Assembly: GCA_018661775.1 (NCBI GenBank)
Contig: JABJHO010000048.1
Coordinates: 1-46,147, forward strand
Reading direction: 5' to 3'
Source of the DNA: Candidatus Magasanikiibacteriota bacterium
Lineage (GTDB): Bacteria; Patescibacteriota; Patescibacteriia; Magasanikbacterales; UBA922
Length of the DNA stretch: 46,147 nucleotides
This document shows, in pieces, positions 1-9,344 of this stretch; the first letter of the stretch is position 1, and each line of letters starts with the position of its first letter. The notes beneath the pieces were generated by a model. It saw nothing but the letters and a program-made list of their open reading frames with translations. It made no database searches and had not been told where the DNA came from. A program made the position numbers and the translations under genes.

Positions 1-204
1 CCCTTTTGCATACACTTTTTCAGGTTTTGCTACCACTTCTTCTGTAGTGGCTTGGTAAATAACTTTTTGTGACATTTGCACAGTCGCATACCCATCTTGC
101 GTGTATATTGTCTTTGTATATGCAGCACACAGCACACACGCTACCAGTACTGAGACACTGAACAACCCAACCCAATGCCATATATTTTTTCCTCCTTTTT
201 CCAT
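1..204 (-). CDS. Partial membrane-anchored protein (N-terminal 68 residues)
   Basis: This reading frame starts at an ATG (complement of 202-204) and runs off the left edge of the window, so only the first 68 codons are visible. The protein begins MEKGGKNIWHW, followed by one hydrophobic segment (about residues 12-30, rich in V, L, C and A). A polar segment then points outward, including YTQDGYATVQMSQKV and a Glu/Lys-rich stretch. This is the layout of a signal anchor with an extracytoplasmic domain. No domain can be recognised from so short a piece. It lies 6 bp downstream of the tsaC-like gene on the same strand and is probably co-transcribed with it. No Shine-Dalgarno is visible, only an ATATATATG context. 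Confidence 0.6.
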   Translation of the reverse strand, partial: MEKGGKNIWHWVGLFSVSVLVACVLCAAYTKTIYTQDGYATVQMSQKVIYQATTEEVVAKPEKVYAKG

Positions 205-210
205 ATATAT

Positions 211-831
211 TTAAATAATATCTTGCTCACGGACAACAACTTCGCCTTGACGCAACACACGGAGTTTGTTTTTTTGTACGGAGACTATAGTTGAATCCAC
301 TTTATGCGGCACATCACCAGCGTCTATAATGATATCTGGTTGAGATGTCTGATCATTAAACATGGCATGCACATGTGCAATATCGTAAGGACTTGCCATA
401 GAAGAAATATTTGCTGACGTTGCTACAAGTGGTGCCGCCAGCTCTTCTGAAAGCGCTGCAGCAAATGGATGGTCGGTAATTCGAAACGCCAATGTATTGT
501 TTTGACTTTTTACCCCATCGGCCAAATCATTTTCTTGTGCAACATCTGCCACCACTGTCAATGGGCCTGGCCAAAATTTATTTGCAATGTTTTCTAATAA
601 TTCATCCCACACAACATATTCTTGTGCCATGGTAATATTTGCCATTATAACAAGTAATGGTTTCTCTTTTTGTCGCTGTTTAATAGAAAAAATAGTATCT
701 ACTGCTTTTTGATTTGTTCCGTCACAACCAAGCCCGTAACAGGTTTCTGTTGGGTATATAATAGTTTTTCCTTTTTTGAGCTCTTTGGCAATGTGTGCAA
801 TATCTGCATCTTTTTGTAGAATAGTTTTCAT
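211..831 (-). CDS. tsaC: Threonylcarbamoyl-AMP synthase (TsaC/Sua5/YrdC family)
   Basis: This enzyme makes threonylcarbamoyl-AMP from threonine, bicarbonate and ATP, the first step of t6A37 modification of ANN-decoding tRNAs in the cytoplasm. The 206-residue protein is a single YrdC domain without the C-terminal Sua5 extension. Visible family motifs are YPTETCYGLG (26-35), the basic KQRQKEKPL nucleotide-binding stretch (51-59), WPGPLT (87-92), the SANIS loop (139-143) and DSTIV near residue 178. Its length fits TsaC rather than the ~340-residue Sua5. It follows prfB by 3 bp, so the two probably form an operon. The start is ATG after an AU-rich ATAT with no Shine-Dalgarno. The t6A link is relevant because a UAU-anticodon tRNA-Ile lies elsewhere in the window. 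Confidence 0.9.
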   Translation of the reverse strand: MKTILQKDADIAHIAKELKKGKTIIYPTETCYGLGCDGTNQKAVDTIFSIKQRQKEKPLLVIMANITMAQEYVVWDELLENIANKFWPGPLTVVADVAQENDLADGVKSQNNTLAFRITDHPFAAALSEELAAPLVATSANISSMASPYDIAHVHAMFNDQTSQPDIIIDAGDVPHKVDSTIVSVQKNKLRVLRQGEVVVREQDII

Positions 832-834
832 ATA

Positions 835-1932
835 TTATTGCGTGTATTTCCATGATAAGTACGCGGTTACAAAACCATCCAAGTCGCCATTGAGCACATC
901 ATCTGGCTGCGCGGTTTCGTATTTGGTTCTATTATCTTTTACCATTTTGTACGGATGCAGCACATACGACCGAATCTGGTTCCCCCATTCTGCTTTTTTA
1001 TACTCCCCTTTTAGTTTACGTTGTTCTTCTACCTCTTCCTCATCCTGCTTTTGTTGTAATTTTGACTGTAGCATACGCATTGCAGTTTGCTTGTTTTGCA
1101 ACTGTGACCGTTCATTTTGACATTGCACCGTAATACCTGTTGGACTGTGCACAATGCGTACGGCTGAGTATGTGGTGTTCACACTTTGCCCACCTTTTCC
1201 ACTAGACATAAACGTATCTATGCGCAAATCTTTTTCGTCAATTATCACTGCTTCTTCTTCTGCAACTTCTGGAATAACCTCAATATTTGCAAAAGACGTG
1301 TGGCGCATTTGTTCGGCATCAAATGGCGAAATTCTTACCAATCTGTGTGTTCCATGTTCTGATTGCAAATGACCATACACGTTTTTTCCACGTACCGAAA
1401 GTGTTGCCGACTTAATCCCCGCTTCTTGTCCGCGCGTTTCGTCAAGTAATTGCACATGCCACTTCTTTTTTTCGGCGTATCGCATAATCATGCGCAACAA
1501 CATTTCTGCCCAATCTTGCGCTTCTGTTCCACCACTTCCCGAATACATGGTTACAATTGCATTATGTTTATCGTATTTCCCAGAAAAAAGCATCACAAAA
1601 GATGCGTCGGTATACTCTTTTTCAAGTGTAATAATACGCTCGCCAAGCTCTTCTTCTAATTCCACATCAGGTGTTTTCTCTAGGTCGTCTAACAGTGCCA
1701 GCAGTTCAGTAATCGTAAACTGCAACCTATCCCAAAGCTCTACTTCTGATTTAAGTTGCTCATGTTCTTGGGAAATATTTTTTGCTTCTTCATGATTCTC
1801 CCAAAAATCTGGCGCTTGCATTAATATCTCGCATTGCGCAATTCTTTCTATTTTTTCTGGCAAACCCAATAAGCCTCTAGCTTTTTCTACCTTTTCTTGC
1901 AATGCAATAAGTTTTTGCTGATGTTCTTTCAT
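835..1932 (-). CDS. prfB: Peptide chain release factor 2
   Basis: RF2 recognises UAA and UGA in the ribosomal A site and triggers peptidyl-tRNA hydrolysis. The 365-residue protein has the N-terminal helical domain, the SPF tripeptide that reads UGA (202-204, in RISPFDAEQMR) and the catalytic GGQ (247-249, in SSGKGGQSVN). SPF rather than PxT marks it as RF2, not RF1. The frame is continuous from ATG, so the programmed +1 frameshift that autoregulates many RF2 genes is absent. An RF2 in this lineage argues against UGA recoding to glycine, known from Gracilibacteria and Absconditabacteria. That fits genes here that end in TGA, such as the histidine kinase. It starts 40 bp downstream of the groEL terminator and is followed by the tsaC-like gene. 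Confidence 0.95.
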   Translation of the reverse strand: MKEHQQKLIALQEKVEKARGLLGLPEKIERIAQCEILMQAPDFWENHEEAKNISQEHEQLKSEVELWDRLQFTITELLALLDDLEKTPDVELEEELGERIITLEKEYTDASFVMLFSGKYDKHNAIVTMYSGSGGTEAQDWAEMLLRMIMRYAEKKKWHVQLLDETRGQEAGIKSATLSVRGKNVYGHLQSEHGTHRLVRISPFDAEQMRHTSFANIEVIPEVAEEEAVIIDEKDLRIDTFMSSGKGGQSVNTTYSAVRIVHSPTGITVQCQNERSQLQNKQTAMRMLQSKLQQKQDEEEVEEQRKLKGEYKKAEWGNQIRSYVLHPYKMVKDNRTKYETAQPDDVLNGDLDGFVTAYLSWKYTQ

Positions 1933-1972
1933 ATACTGGTATTTTAGCTATAATTACGAAAAAATGCAATAT

Positions 1973-2005
1973 AAAAAAAAACCACGCACAAAGCGTGGTG
2001 TTTTT
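1973..2005. terminator. Bidirectional intrinsic terminator after groEL
   Basis: A 7-bp stem (ACCACGC 1981-1987 with GCGTGGT 1993-1999) closes a 5-nt loop. Read on the minus strand, the direction of groEL, it is followed by eight T residues (complement of 1973-1980). On the plus strand there are five T after the stem (2001-2005). It begins about 12 bp beyond the groEL stop and separates the groESL transcript from prfB. Confidence 0.88.
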
Positions 2006-2016
2006 ATGTCTCTGGT

Positions 2017-3977
<1,961 letters not shown>

Positions 3978-4010
3978 ATGACGATATATAATAAATAAAT
4001 AAACATTCTT

Positions 4011-4037
4011 TTATCACTCGTAATATTTGAGTGATAA
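4011..4037 (-). promoter_or_regulatory. CIRCE-type HrcA operator of groES-groEL
   Basis: TTATCACTC (4011-4019), a 9-nt spacer and GAGTGATAA (4029-4037) form a perfect 9+9 inverted repeat with CIRCE geometry. The usual consensus arms are TTAGCACTC and GAGTGCTAA. Here the fourth base of the left arm and its symmetric partner on the right are both changed, so symmetry is kept. The element starts 10 nt downstream of the -10 box and would overlap the transcription start and early leader, where HrcA binding blocks transcription. Confidence 0.9.
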
Positions 4038-4046
4038 GTACTATCT

Positions 4047-4074
4047 ATTTTACACGAAATAAAAATTGCGTCAA
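4047..4074 (-). promoter_or_regulatory. Sigma-70-type promoter of groES-groEL
   Basis: On the minus strand, TTGACG (4074-4069), a 16-nt spacer and TAAAAT (4052-4047) precede groES. The predicted start, near 4040, lies just upstream of the CIRCE repeat and leaves a leader of about 60 nt. The arrangement is typical of heat-shock control by repressor release rather than by an alternative sigma factor. Confidence 0.8.
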
Positions 4075-4129
4075 CTCCGATTTGAATAAACAAAATAAAA
4101 AAGCCCAAAAGTAGTAACACACCCAACAT

Positions 4130-4245
4130 GCCGTCTACAGGTTGATCTCATGATGCCTGTCAGTAACACGAGATCAGGTAGCGAACACTTGCGTAATGTT
4201 ACCACTCTTAGACTCTTCGTCTTACGAAAAACTAGTGGTATTTTT
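4130..4245. other. Structured intergenic region, possible small RNA
   Basis: The 200 bases between the Wzy-like gene and the groES promoter hold no convincing ORF but several nested inverted repeats. CTAC (4135-4138) and GATCTC (4144-4149) can pair with GAGATC (4170-4175) and GTAG (4178-4181). A second hairpin pairs TACCACT (4200-4206) with AGTGGTA (4234-4240) and is followed on the plus strand by TTTTT (4241-4245), which looks like a plus-strand terminator. A third possible pairing is ACAGG (4138-4142) with CCTGT (4156-4160). No plus-strand gene precedes this terminator-like hairpin. I do not recognise it as SRP RNA, tmRNA, 6S RNA or a tRNA. Transcription and direction are unproven. Confidence 0.35.
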
Positions 4246-4280
4246 GCTCTTTCTTTATTGTGGTCTATATTTTCCCATTT

Positions 4281-5708
4281 TTATTTTTTCTTGTCAAGTC
4301 CCAACCCCAGTGTTTGGTGCGTATTGTTACAACAAAAGTGGACAAACTGTGGACAGTTTTTTGCACAGTAGATAAGCATACCCATGTACACAGCTACTAT
4401 AAGTATACCAGCATGTGAAGAAAAAAGATAGTGGTCAAACAAACCAATAACACAAATTGGTAACACAAAAATACACACAAGAGTATTGCGTTTTTGTACA
4501 CTATCTAAACCTGAAAAACGCAACATTGTTGCAATAAGTAAAAAACAAACTATACACGCAAGCAGCATACCAACAATACCAAGTTCTGCGAGCATAAGTA
4601 AGAACACATTGTGTACCGGCTGATACGCCCAACCTGGTAATCCAGGACTATTTACCTGCATTGCCGCAGTATACCCGCCTGGACCGGTACCAAACCACAT
4701 ATATGGTGGTAAAATGGTAAACCATTGCTGATATCCACTTACTCTTTCAGAAATTGAGCGCATTTCATACACAGCAGTAACGCTCACCCTCTCATAAACC
4801 TGTGGGAAGAAAACCGCCAAACAATACACCGTGCAACAGAAAAAAACGATAAAACTTTTTACATAAACCTGTAAAAAACGTTTGGTTTTATTTGTATACA
4901 ACGCAAGGTACATACCAAAGCACACAAACCACACCACAAAGGCAAGTAGTGCTGCCCTACTAAATGACACCCACAAACCCAAAAAAAGTACTCCCCACAA
5001 ACTGTACACCAGTGTTTTTACCACACCACGCCGAGGTAATCCGGCATAAACATAATATGCCACAGAAAGAATGAGCGCTGTGCACATATACCCACCAAAG
5101 ATATTGGGATGCGGAAAAGCACCATACGCGCGCAACCATCTACCAACCCCCTCTGCTACCACAACAGACACTCCCGCATGTTGTGGTAACTTTTCTGCAA
5201 TACCTAGGATTGTACTAGCTAATACTTCTTGCTGTGTTGCTTGCCATATACCAAATAGAGACTGAGTTGTGGCCGAAACACAAAAGGTATAAAAAAGTTG
5301 CTGCAGTGATGCTGGGCCAGATATAACTACACAAGCAAGCAGAATAGCACCAAGCACATACACACTATACTGCAAAGAAAGTGCAGGATATACAGCCCAA
5401 AATGGTGAGCACACAATATACAGTACAAACAAAAGACATAACACCTTAACTTTTGGATGCGCAAAACGTAGAAGTTCTTTTTTTAGTGTACTGCACCCTT
5501 GCTTTGTAACATACCAAAAAAGAAACAGTACTGCTGTGATCCACACCAAACACTGCGACAAGTAAAAACCATGTGTCCCATATGTCCACATAAACCCCTC
5601 AATACGTGGCTGGGAAACAATATATATAGTTTGCCAGGGTAACACAAAAATCGTGAGCATGGTAAGCCACGCCAGAACCTGAGACAAAGATATCTTTTTT
5701 ATGTGCAT
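4281..5708 (-). CDS. O-antigen ligase/polymerase-like membrane protein (Wzy/WaaL family)
   Basis: The 475-residue protein is almost wholly hydrophobic, with about ten or more membrane segments, as in the Wzy_C/WaaL families that polymerise or transfer undecaprenyl-linked glycan outside the membrane. A large loop in the C-terminal half carries WFGTGPGGY and PVHNVFLLMLAELG. This pattern resembles the conserved periplasmic loop (GxGPG...HNxxL..L.E.G) of O-antigen ligase domains. The gene lies downstream of a nucleotidyltransferase and in the same region as three GT4 glycosyltransferases and a polyprenyl-phosphate sugar transferase, which supports a cell-surface glycan role. Sequence alone does not separate polymerase from ligase. 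Start: ATG at 5708, 9 bp after the upstream gene ends. Confidence 0.75.
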   Translation of the reverse strand: MHIKKISLSQVLAWLTMLTIFVLPWQTIYIVSQPRIEGFMWTYGTHGFYLSQCLVWITAVLFLFWYVTKQGCSTLKKELLRFAHPKVKVLCLLFVLYIVCSPFWAVYPALSLQYSVYVLGAILLACVVISGPASLQQLFYTFCVSATTQSLFGIWQATQQEVLASTILGIAEKLPQHAGVSVVVAEGVGRWLRAYGAFPHPNIFGGYMCTALILSVAYYVYAGLPRRGVVKTLVYSLWGVLFLGLWVSFSRAALLAFVVWFVCFGMYLALYTNKTKRFLQVYVKSFIVFFCCTVYCLAVFFPQVYERVSVTAVYEMRSISERVSGYQQWFTILPPYMWFGTGPGGYTAAMQVNSPGLPGWAYQPVHNVFLLMLAELGIVGMLLACIVCFLLIATMLRFSGLDSVQKRNTLVCIFVLPICVIGLFDHYLFSSHAGILIVAVYMGMLIYCAKNCPQFVHFCCNNTHQTLGLGLDKKK

Positions 5709-5717
5709 ACAAGCTCA

Positions 5718-6656
5718 TTACAGCACTGATGTGTATATCCTTTTCCATTGCTCCTGAAATAATTGTCGTCTGTCATTTTGATGAAGCTTAAGCAAATCAT
5801 CAGAGATTTGCACATCACGCTTGGCACCCTCTTCGAGCGGATAAGAAATCTGTGCTACCTTTTTTTCTTGTATTTTTTTTGCCAGCATCTCAATCTGTTC
5901 ACCATATGTACCACGCCAAGCTGTCTCAAAAAATACTGTAATACAATTGGATAAGTGATTGTCTTTGGCTAGTGGTAAAAGTGCGGCACGCTCTTGTTTG
6001 CCTACTCCTATATATTCTTGCACCCACTGGTTCTTCTGTAAAATTTTTGCGTAGTGATTATCTGGGTCATAGATCGGTATCAAAAAAATAATCCAATAGG
6101 CTAAATAAATGTCTGGCGATGAAATACGCATAGAGGAAAAGTTTGCTCCATCTTCTGTACAATAAAAACTCAGACAAATCCTATCTTTTGTGTGTTTTCC
6201 GTGAGCACGAAAACGTAACACATGTAGTAGCGCAGTAGCAAACAGCCGTACAATCCACAATCTATTATTTTTTACCACGACACACACATCAATATCGCTA
6301 TCATCATTTGCGGTCTTATCGAGCATATTACACACAAACACAGCCCGAAGAAATGGCACAAAGCGCAATACTTTTGCAGCTTTTTTTGCCACCGCCATTT
6401 TTCTTTTTACCCACCACACACGATCATGTCTTTTGTCTACCCCTTTGGTGTTTTGTACCAGCATGTAACACCCATCTTTCTTCTTAACTTTCTTGCTATG
6501 TGCAACAAGAGTATCCAAATCCTTGCACCAATCCTGGTATTTGATATTTGGACCACCCTTCCACATACACTTATACAACTCTTCGGCAGTGAGTGGGTGC
6601 GAAAATATGTCAAAAAAGGCAAGAGTTTTTATTATAGTATGAGTATTTTTGTTCAT
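5718..6656 (-). CDS. Winged-helix plus minimal nucleotidyltransferase protein
   Basis: The 312-residue protein begins with a winged-helix-like segment (about 5-65, containing FFDIFSHPLTAEELYKCMW). A nucleotidyltransferase core follows, with SDIDVCVVV at 120-128, where D121 and D123 form the DxD metal-binding pair. The glycine-rich helix motif normally found upstream of DxD is poor here (VFVCNMLDKTANDDSDID). The substrate cannot be inferred. Proteins with this architecture are common in CPR genomes, often near glycan genes (my recollection, not tested here). It lies 9 bp upstream of the Wzy-like gene, so the two are probably co-transcribed. A terminator separates it from the PRC-barrel gene upstream. 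Confidence 0.6.
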   Translation of the reverse strand: MNKNTHTIIKTLAFFDIFSHPLTAEELYKCMWKGGPNIKYQDWCKDLDTLVAHSKKVKKKDGCYMLVQNTKGVDKRHDRVWWVKRKMAVAKKAAKVLRFVPFLRAVFVCNMLDKTANDDSDIDVCVVVKNNRLWIVRLFATALLHVLRFRAHGKHTKDRICLSFYCTEDGANFSSMRISSPDIYLAYWIIFLIPIYDPDNHYAKILQKNQWVQEYIGVGKQERAALLPLAKDNHLSNCITVFFETAWRGTYGEQIEMLAKKIQEKKVAQISYPLEEGAKRDVQISDDLLKLHQNDRRQLFQEQWKRIYTSVL

Positions 6657-6691
6657 AATATATGTAGTATTGCATAAGAACGCCTAAAAAA

Positions 6692-6720
6692 CAAAAAAAG
6701 GCCGCGTTTGGCCTCTTTTT
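6692..6720. terminator. Intrinsic terminator after the PRC-barrel gene
   Basis: AGGCC (6699-6703) pairs with GGCCT (6710-6714) across a 6-nt loop. On the minus strand the stem is followed by seven T residues (complement of 6692-6698). On the plus strand CTTTTT follows. It lies 16 bp after the PRC-barrel stop and ends the yidC-PRC transcript. Confidence 0.8.
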
Positions 6721-6735
6721 ATATTGATCACATAA

Positions 6736-7020
6736 TTATACTGACGGAAGTGGGTTTGGCTGAGAACCTGACGGGTTCTTGGTTTTTTCTCGAACCTCTT
6801 TTGGTACCGCTGTATCGTACACCACAATAACTCCCTCATCAAACCGAACAATTTGATCTCTGCTGATAAGAAATGTTTTTCGAGATAAAGATGGGCGAAC
6901 CTCATACTGCACAATATCCTGACCTTCTGTATTAAATACAATATCCACAACACCTCCAAGTTCACTTCCAGAAAGTGTTTGAACGGTAAATTTTTTAATT
7001 TGTTTAAATCGTAATCGCAT
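6736..7020 (-). CDS. PRC-barrel-like small protein
   Basis: This 94-residue protein begins MRLRFKQIKKFTVQTLSGSE. It has the PRC-barrel pattern of an initial beta strand, a LSGSELGGVVDIVF turn, then QYEVRPSLSRKTFLISRDQIVRF, in which IxxxQIxxF/V is the typical final strand. It ends in a polar Pro/Ser-rich tail. PRC barrels occur in RimM and in small proteins of unknown role, and no ligand can be assigned. I prefer the ATG at 7020 over one nine codons upstream, because the upstream piece overlaps the end of yidC and has no family resemblance. The gene follows yidC by 10 bp and is followed by a terminator. Confidence 0.65.
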   Translation of the reverse strand: MRLRFKQIKKFTVQTLSGSELGGVVDIVFNTEGQDIVQYEVRPSLSRKTFLISRDQIVRFDEGVIVVYDTAVPKEVREKTKNPSGSQPNPLPSV

Positions 7021-7030
7021 ATATGTATTA

Positions 7031-7798
7031 TTATGACACAATCTCACCTTCTATTGCACCAGAATTACTTGGAGAAGATGGTGGTGTTTCTTTATCCTTT
7101 TTCTTGGAAAGAATAACCTGTTGCAACGCCATAAACAGTGTAGAAAGAAACCAGTACAGTGACAATCCACCAGGCAATTGTGTACCAATTACCACCGTAA
7201 TCACAGGCATAAAGTACAACATCTGCTTGTTCATCATTGCTGCCATGCTCTCGTCTTTTCCACCTTCTCCTGCAGCTTTTGGTGGTTTTTTGCGAGACAA
7301 AGATTTTGCTTGCCAGTATTGTGCCGCACCCGCGAGTAATGCCAATACAATATTTGGCTTACTTAAATCAAACAGTCCAAGTGACATTGGGTCTATTGTT
7401 CCAGGATCCTGCACAAATGAATACAGCATGCTAAAATCATCACTCGTAAGACCGGCTTGTAGAACCCAGTACAATGCAATAAAAATGGGTAATTGAATAA
7501 GTAACGGGAGACATGAACCAAGGGGATTTACTTTGTGCTCTTTATACAATTTCATTGTTTCTTGTGCCAAATCCTGCTGATTGTCCTTATGTTTTTTCTT
7601 TAACGCGTCTAATTTTGGTTGCAGCTCTTGCAACGATCGCTGCGCTTTAATAGACGACGTGTTGAGTGGATACAGCACTAATTTTACAAGGACCGTAACA
7701 ATTAAAATAACAATCCCAACATCAGGAATAACAGTATACAACCAAACAAACCCATTAAAGAGTGGAATGTATAATATGGTCTGAAAAAATTCTATCAT
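7031..7798 (-). CDS. yidC: Membrane protein insertase YidC/Oxa1
   Basis: YidC inserts and folds inner-membrane proteins, alone or with Sec. From ATG 7798 the protein has 255 residues, the short form without the large periplasmic domain of Gram-negative YidC. It opens MIEFFQTILYIPLFNGFVWLY, a typical first transmembrane segment. The conserved membrane core follows: VLVKLVLYPL, the cytoplasmic helical hairpin with many basic residues (QRSLQELQPKLDALKKKHKDN), NPLGSCLPLLIQLPIFIALYW, and LPGGLSLYWFLSTLF near the C-terminus. An in-frame ATG 18 codons upstream is less likely because it overlaps the promoter region. The gene lies just downstream of a fold-back repeat copy, from which its own promoter separates it. 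The usual rpmH-rnpA neighbours are absent. Confidence 0.95.
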   Translation of the reverse strand: MIEFFQTILYIPLFNGFVWLYTVIPDVGIVILIVTVLVKLVLYPLNTSSIKAQRSLQELQPKLDALKKKHKDNQQDLAQETMKLYKEHKVNPLGSCLPLLIQLPIFIALYWVLQAGLTSDDFSMLYSFVQDPGTIDPMSLGLFDLSKPNIVLALLAGAAQYWQAKSLSRKKPPKAAGEGGKDESMAAMMNKQMLYFMPVITVVIGTQLPGGLSLYWFLSTLFMALQQVILSKKKDKETPPSSPSNSGAIEGEIVS

Positions 7799-7823
7799 AA
7801 AAATACTAATAAATAATACAAGT

Positions 7824-7852
7824 ATTGTATCAAATGAAGCCCCAAAAATCAA
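7824..7852 (-). promoter_or_regulatory. Promoter of yidC
   Basis: On the minus strand, TTGATT (7852-7847), a 17-nt spacer and TACAAT (7829-7824) are present, with an extended -10 TGA just before the hexamer. The leader would be about 19 nt. The -35 box lies about 20 bp from the left end of repeat copy 1, so yidC keeps its own promoter despite the adjacent element. Confidence 0.7.
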
Positions 7853-7871
7853 TATGTGACCAAGAGCAGTA

Positions 7872-8131
7872 CAATTTGTCTAAAAACCCCGAGCATTTGG
7901 TGAATGAAGAAAGAATTTGGAGGCGAGGTAAAACGGTGCCAAAGGCACATAAGCCATCTGTTTGAGGAACAAAGTGATGAGTTTTGGCTTATGAGTTTTA
8001 CCGAGTCCCAAATTCTCTGAATGAGCCATCCGCTCGGCACTTTTTGCTCAACTTTTTGGTGCCAAAAAGTGGATTAATAAGAATTCAATGTATTGGGGTA
8101 GTGTCATTCCAAACTAGATATAAGAAATCTG
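7872..8131. repeat. Fold-back repeat element, copy 1
   Basis: About 250 nt repeated at 9084-9344, with about 94% identity in the core by eye. The element is an imperfect long palindrome. The left arm (about 7889-7935, containing GAATTTGGAGGCGAGG) is nearly the reverse complement of the right arm (about 7993-8038, ending CCATCCGCTCGG). Inside, CATAAGCC pairs with GGCTTATG. A second hairpin follows (CACTTTTTG/CAAAAAGTG, 8038-8072), then the shared end GAAATCTG (8124-8131). It lies between yidC and the orphan gene. The only ORF in it (MPSGWLIQRIW...) shows mostly nonsynonymous differences between copies, so a DNA or RNA role is more likely than a protein. Confidence 0.85.
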
Positions 8132-8152
8132 TAATAAAAGAAGTGAAAAAAC

Positions 8153-8184
8153 AAAAAACCACCTGAAATACAGATGGGTTTTTG
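8153..8184. terminator. Intrinsic terminator after the orphan gene
   Basis: ACCACCTG (8159-8164 core) faces CAGATGGGT (8171-8179) across AAATA. There is an A-run on one side and a T-run on the other, so it can act in both directions. On the minus strand the stem is followed by GGTTTTTTGTTTTTT. It lies about 50 bp beyond the stop of the orphan gene and isolates that gene from copy 1 of the repeat. Confidence 0.65.
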
Positions 8185-8234
8185 TTTCTCCTCCTCTACA
8201 ATGATATACGTGTATCACGTGAGAAGGGTTATGG

Positions 8235-8822
8235 TTAAGGAGCAGAGAGCAGTTTTGGTTCAGGGACCACCTGATCTTCAGTGCAGTACACATCAATATA
8301 CGATGGCTGACCAAGGGCGTGAAGCTCTTCAGTCTCCTCTTGACGCGCCTTATCAATCCTTACAACTTTGCCTCCTCCATAAATCTTTGGAAGGACGAGA
8401 TACGAATCATCAGGATCGTGAACATGCGCTGTTGCATACATCATATCCGCTGACATCTTCTCATACTCCTTCCTCGTTATGGACTGACCAGAAAACTGTT
8501 CTAGTCTTTGCATTTTTGCGGTACGGTCCTGATAAAACCAATACTGCAATCCCGGGAAGCAGCCATAGCGGAAGAGACTCTCAAGCTCCTCAATTACCGC
8601 CCTTCGCTGCTCAGTGTACGTTCCGGTACTCTGAGAGCCAACAAAGATTACGACATGAAATCCAAACCCATACTCTTCTTCAATTAGGATCCAGATAATA
8701 TTACCATTCTTAGGCCGCTTGTTTGCAACCAACTGACCAGCTAGGGTCGGCCTGCTACCACCAGAACTCTCTAAGCGCTGTTTAGCACGCCGCGTTTTAG
8801 CCCGCCGGCTTTTGCGAGACAT
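8235..8822 (-). CDS. Uncharacterised 195-residue protein between two repeat copies
   Basis: I do not recognise this protein. It starts with a very basic segment (MSRKSRRAKTRRAKQRLESS), then a compact alpha/beta region containing NIIWILIEEEYGFGFHVVIFVGS. A Tyr/Phe-rich segment follows (YGCFPGLQYWFYQD), then YEKMSADMMYATAHVHDPDDSYLVLPKIYGG and an acidic tail. No membrane segment is seen. Unlike most neighbours it has a Shine-Dalgarno-like GAAAGGGG before the ATG. It also has a near-consensus promoter of its own and its own terminator. It sits alone between two copies of a fold-back repeat, so it looks like cargo or a moron-like insertion in the glycan region. The absence of transposase motifs argues against a self-mobilising enzyme. 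Confidence 0.7.
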   Translation of the reverse strand: MSRKSRRAKTRRAKQRLESSGGSRPTLAGQLVANKRPKNGNIIWILIEEEYGFGFHVVIFVGSQSTGTYTEQRRAVIEELESLFRYGCFPGLQYWFYQDRTAKMQRLEQFSGQSITRKEYEKMSADMMYATAHVHDPDDSYLVLPKIYGGGKVVRIDKARQEETEELHALGQPSYIDVYCTEDQVVPEPKLLSAP

Positions 8823-8864
8823 ATGTCCCCTTTCAATTTTATAAGTTTAAAAAACACTGTCTCC

Positions 8865-8893
8865 ACCATACCACAAAACATACTATTTGTCAA
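8865..8893 (-). promoter_or_regulatory. Promoter of the orphan gene
   Basis: On the minus strand, a perfect TTGACA (8893-8888), a 17-nt spacer and TATGGT (8870-8865) are present. The predicted start near 8858 leaves a leader of about 36 nt ending in GAAAGGGGACAT before the ATG. The independent promoter supports autonomous expression of the gene between the repeats. From 8894 to 9083 I see no gene. Confidence 0.78.
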
Positions 8894-9083
8894 GTATATT
8901 GTGTGAATTTTTAGCATATTATCCTGTTTTTTGTTTATTTTTAGCTTAATTAAACTATTTTTTGCACTTCATTTTAGGCAGCATGTATGAAATCTGCAAT
9001 GTAATAAAAAGAGACTACTAGTATAAACCATTCATTGGTGCAGAAATAGATCTCTCTTCACACTGTTCATTGAGATGACAAGA

Positions 9084-9344
9084 AAAATTGTGTGAAAACA
9101 CCGAGCATTTGGGGAATGAAGAAAGAATTTGGAGGCGAGGGAAAACGGTGCCAAAGGCACATAAGCCATCTGTCTGAGGAACAAAGTGACGAGTTTTGGA
9201 TTATGAGTTTTACCGAGTCCCAAATTCTCTGAATGAGCCATCCGCTCGGCACTTTTTGCTCAACTTTTTGATGCCAAAAAGTGGATTAATAAAAAATTCA
9301 ATGTATTGGAGTAGTGTCATTTCGAACTGAAAGTGAGAAATCTG
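9084..9344. repeat. Fold-back repeat element, copy 2
   Basis: Second copy of the element at 7872-8131, in the same orientation. Arms, inner hairpin and the CACTTTTTG-type hairpin are conserved, with a one-base length difference near 9291. This copy also has imperfect terminal inverted repeats. GATCTCTC...GAGATGACA at about 9048-9080 resembles the reverse complement of TGTCATTTCG...GAGAAATCT at about 9316-9343. The complete unit would then be about 300 nt, the size of a non-autonomous MITE-like element. Its right end lies 13 bp from the stop codon of the adjacent glycosyltransferase, whose length is normal. Confidence 0.85.

Noticed and set aside
835-1932. Possible programmed frameshift in prfB, or UGA recoding as in Gracilibacteria.
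   Set aside because: The RF2 frame is continuous from ATG, SPF and GGQ are present, and genes such as the histidine kinase end in TGA at the expected length.
7849-8040. Small ORF in repeat copy 1 (MPSGWLIQRIW...) with a matching ORF in copy 2 (9067-9252).
   Set aside because: Of the differences between the copies inside this frame, I count four nonsynonymous and one synonymous. That is not the pattern of a protein under selection. The palindromic DNA structure explains the conservation better.
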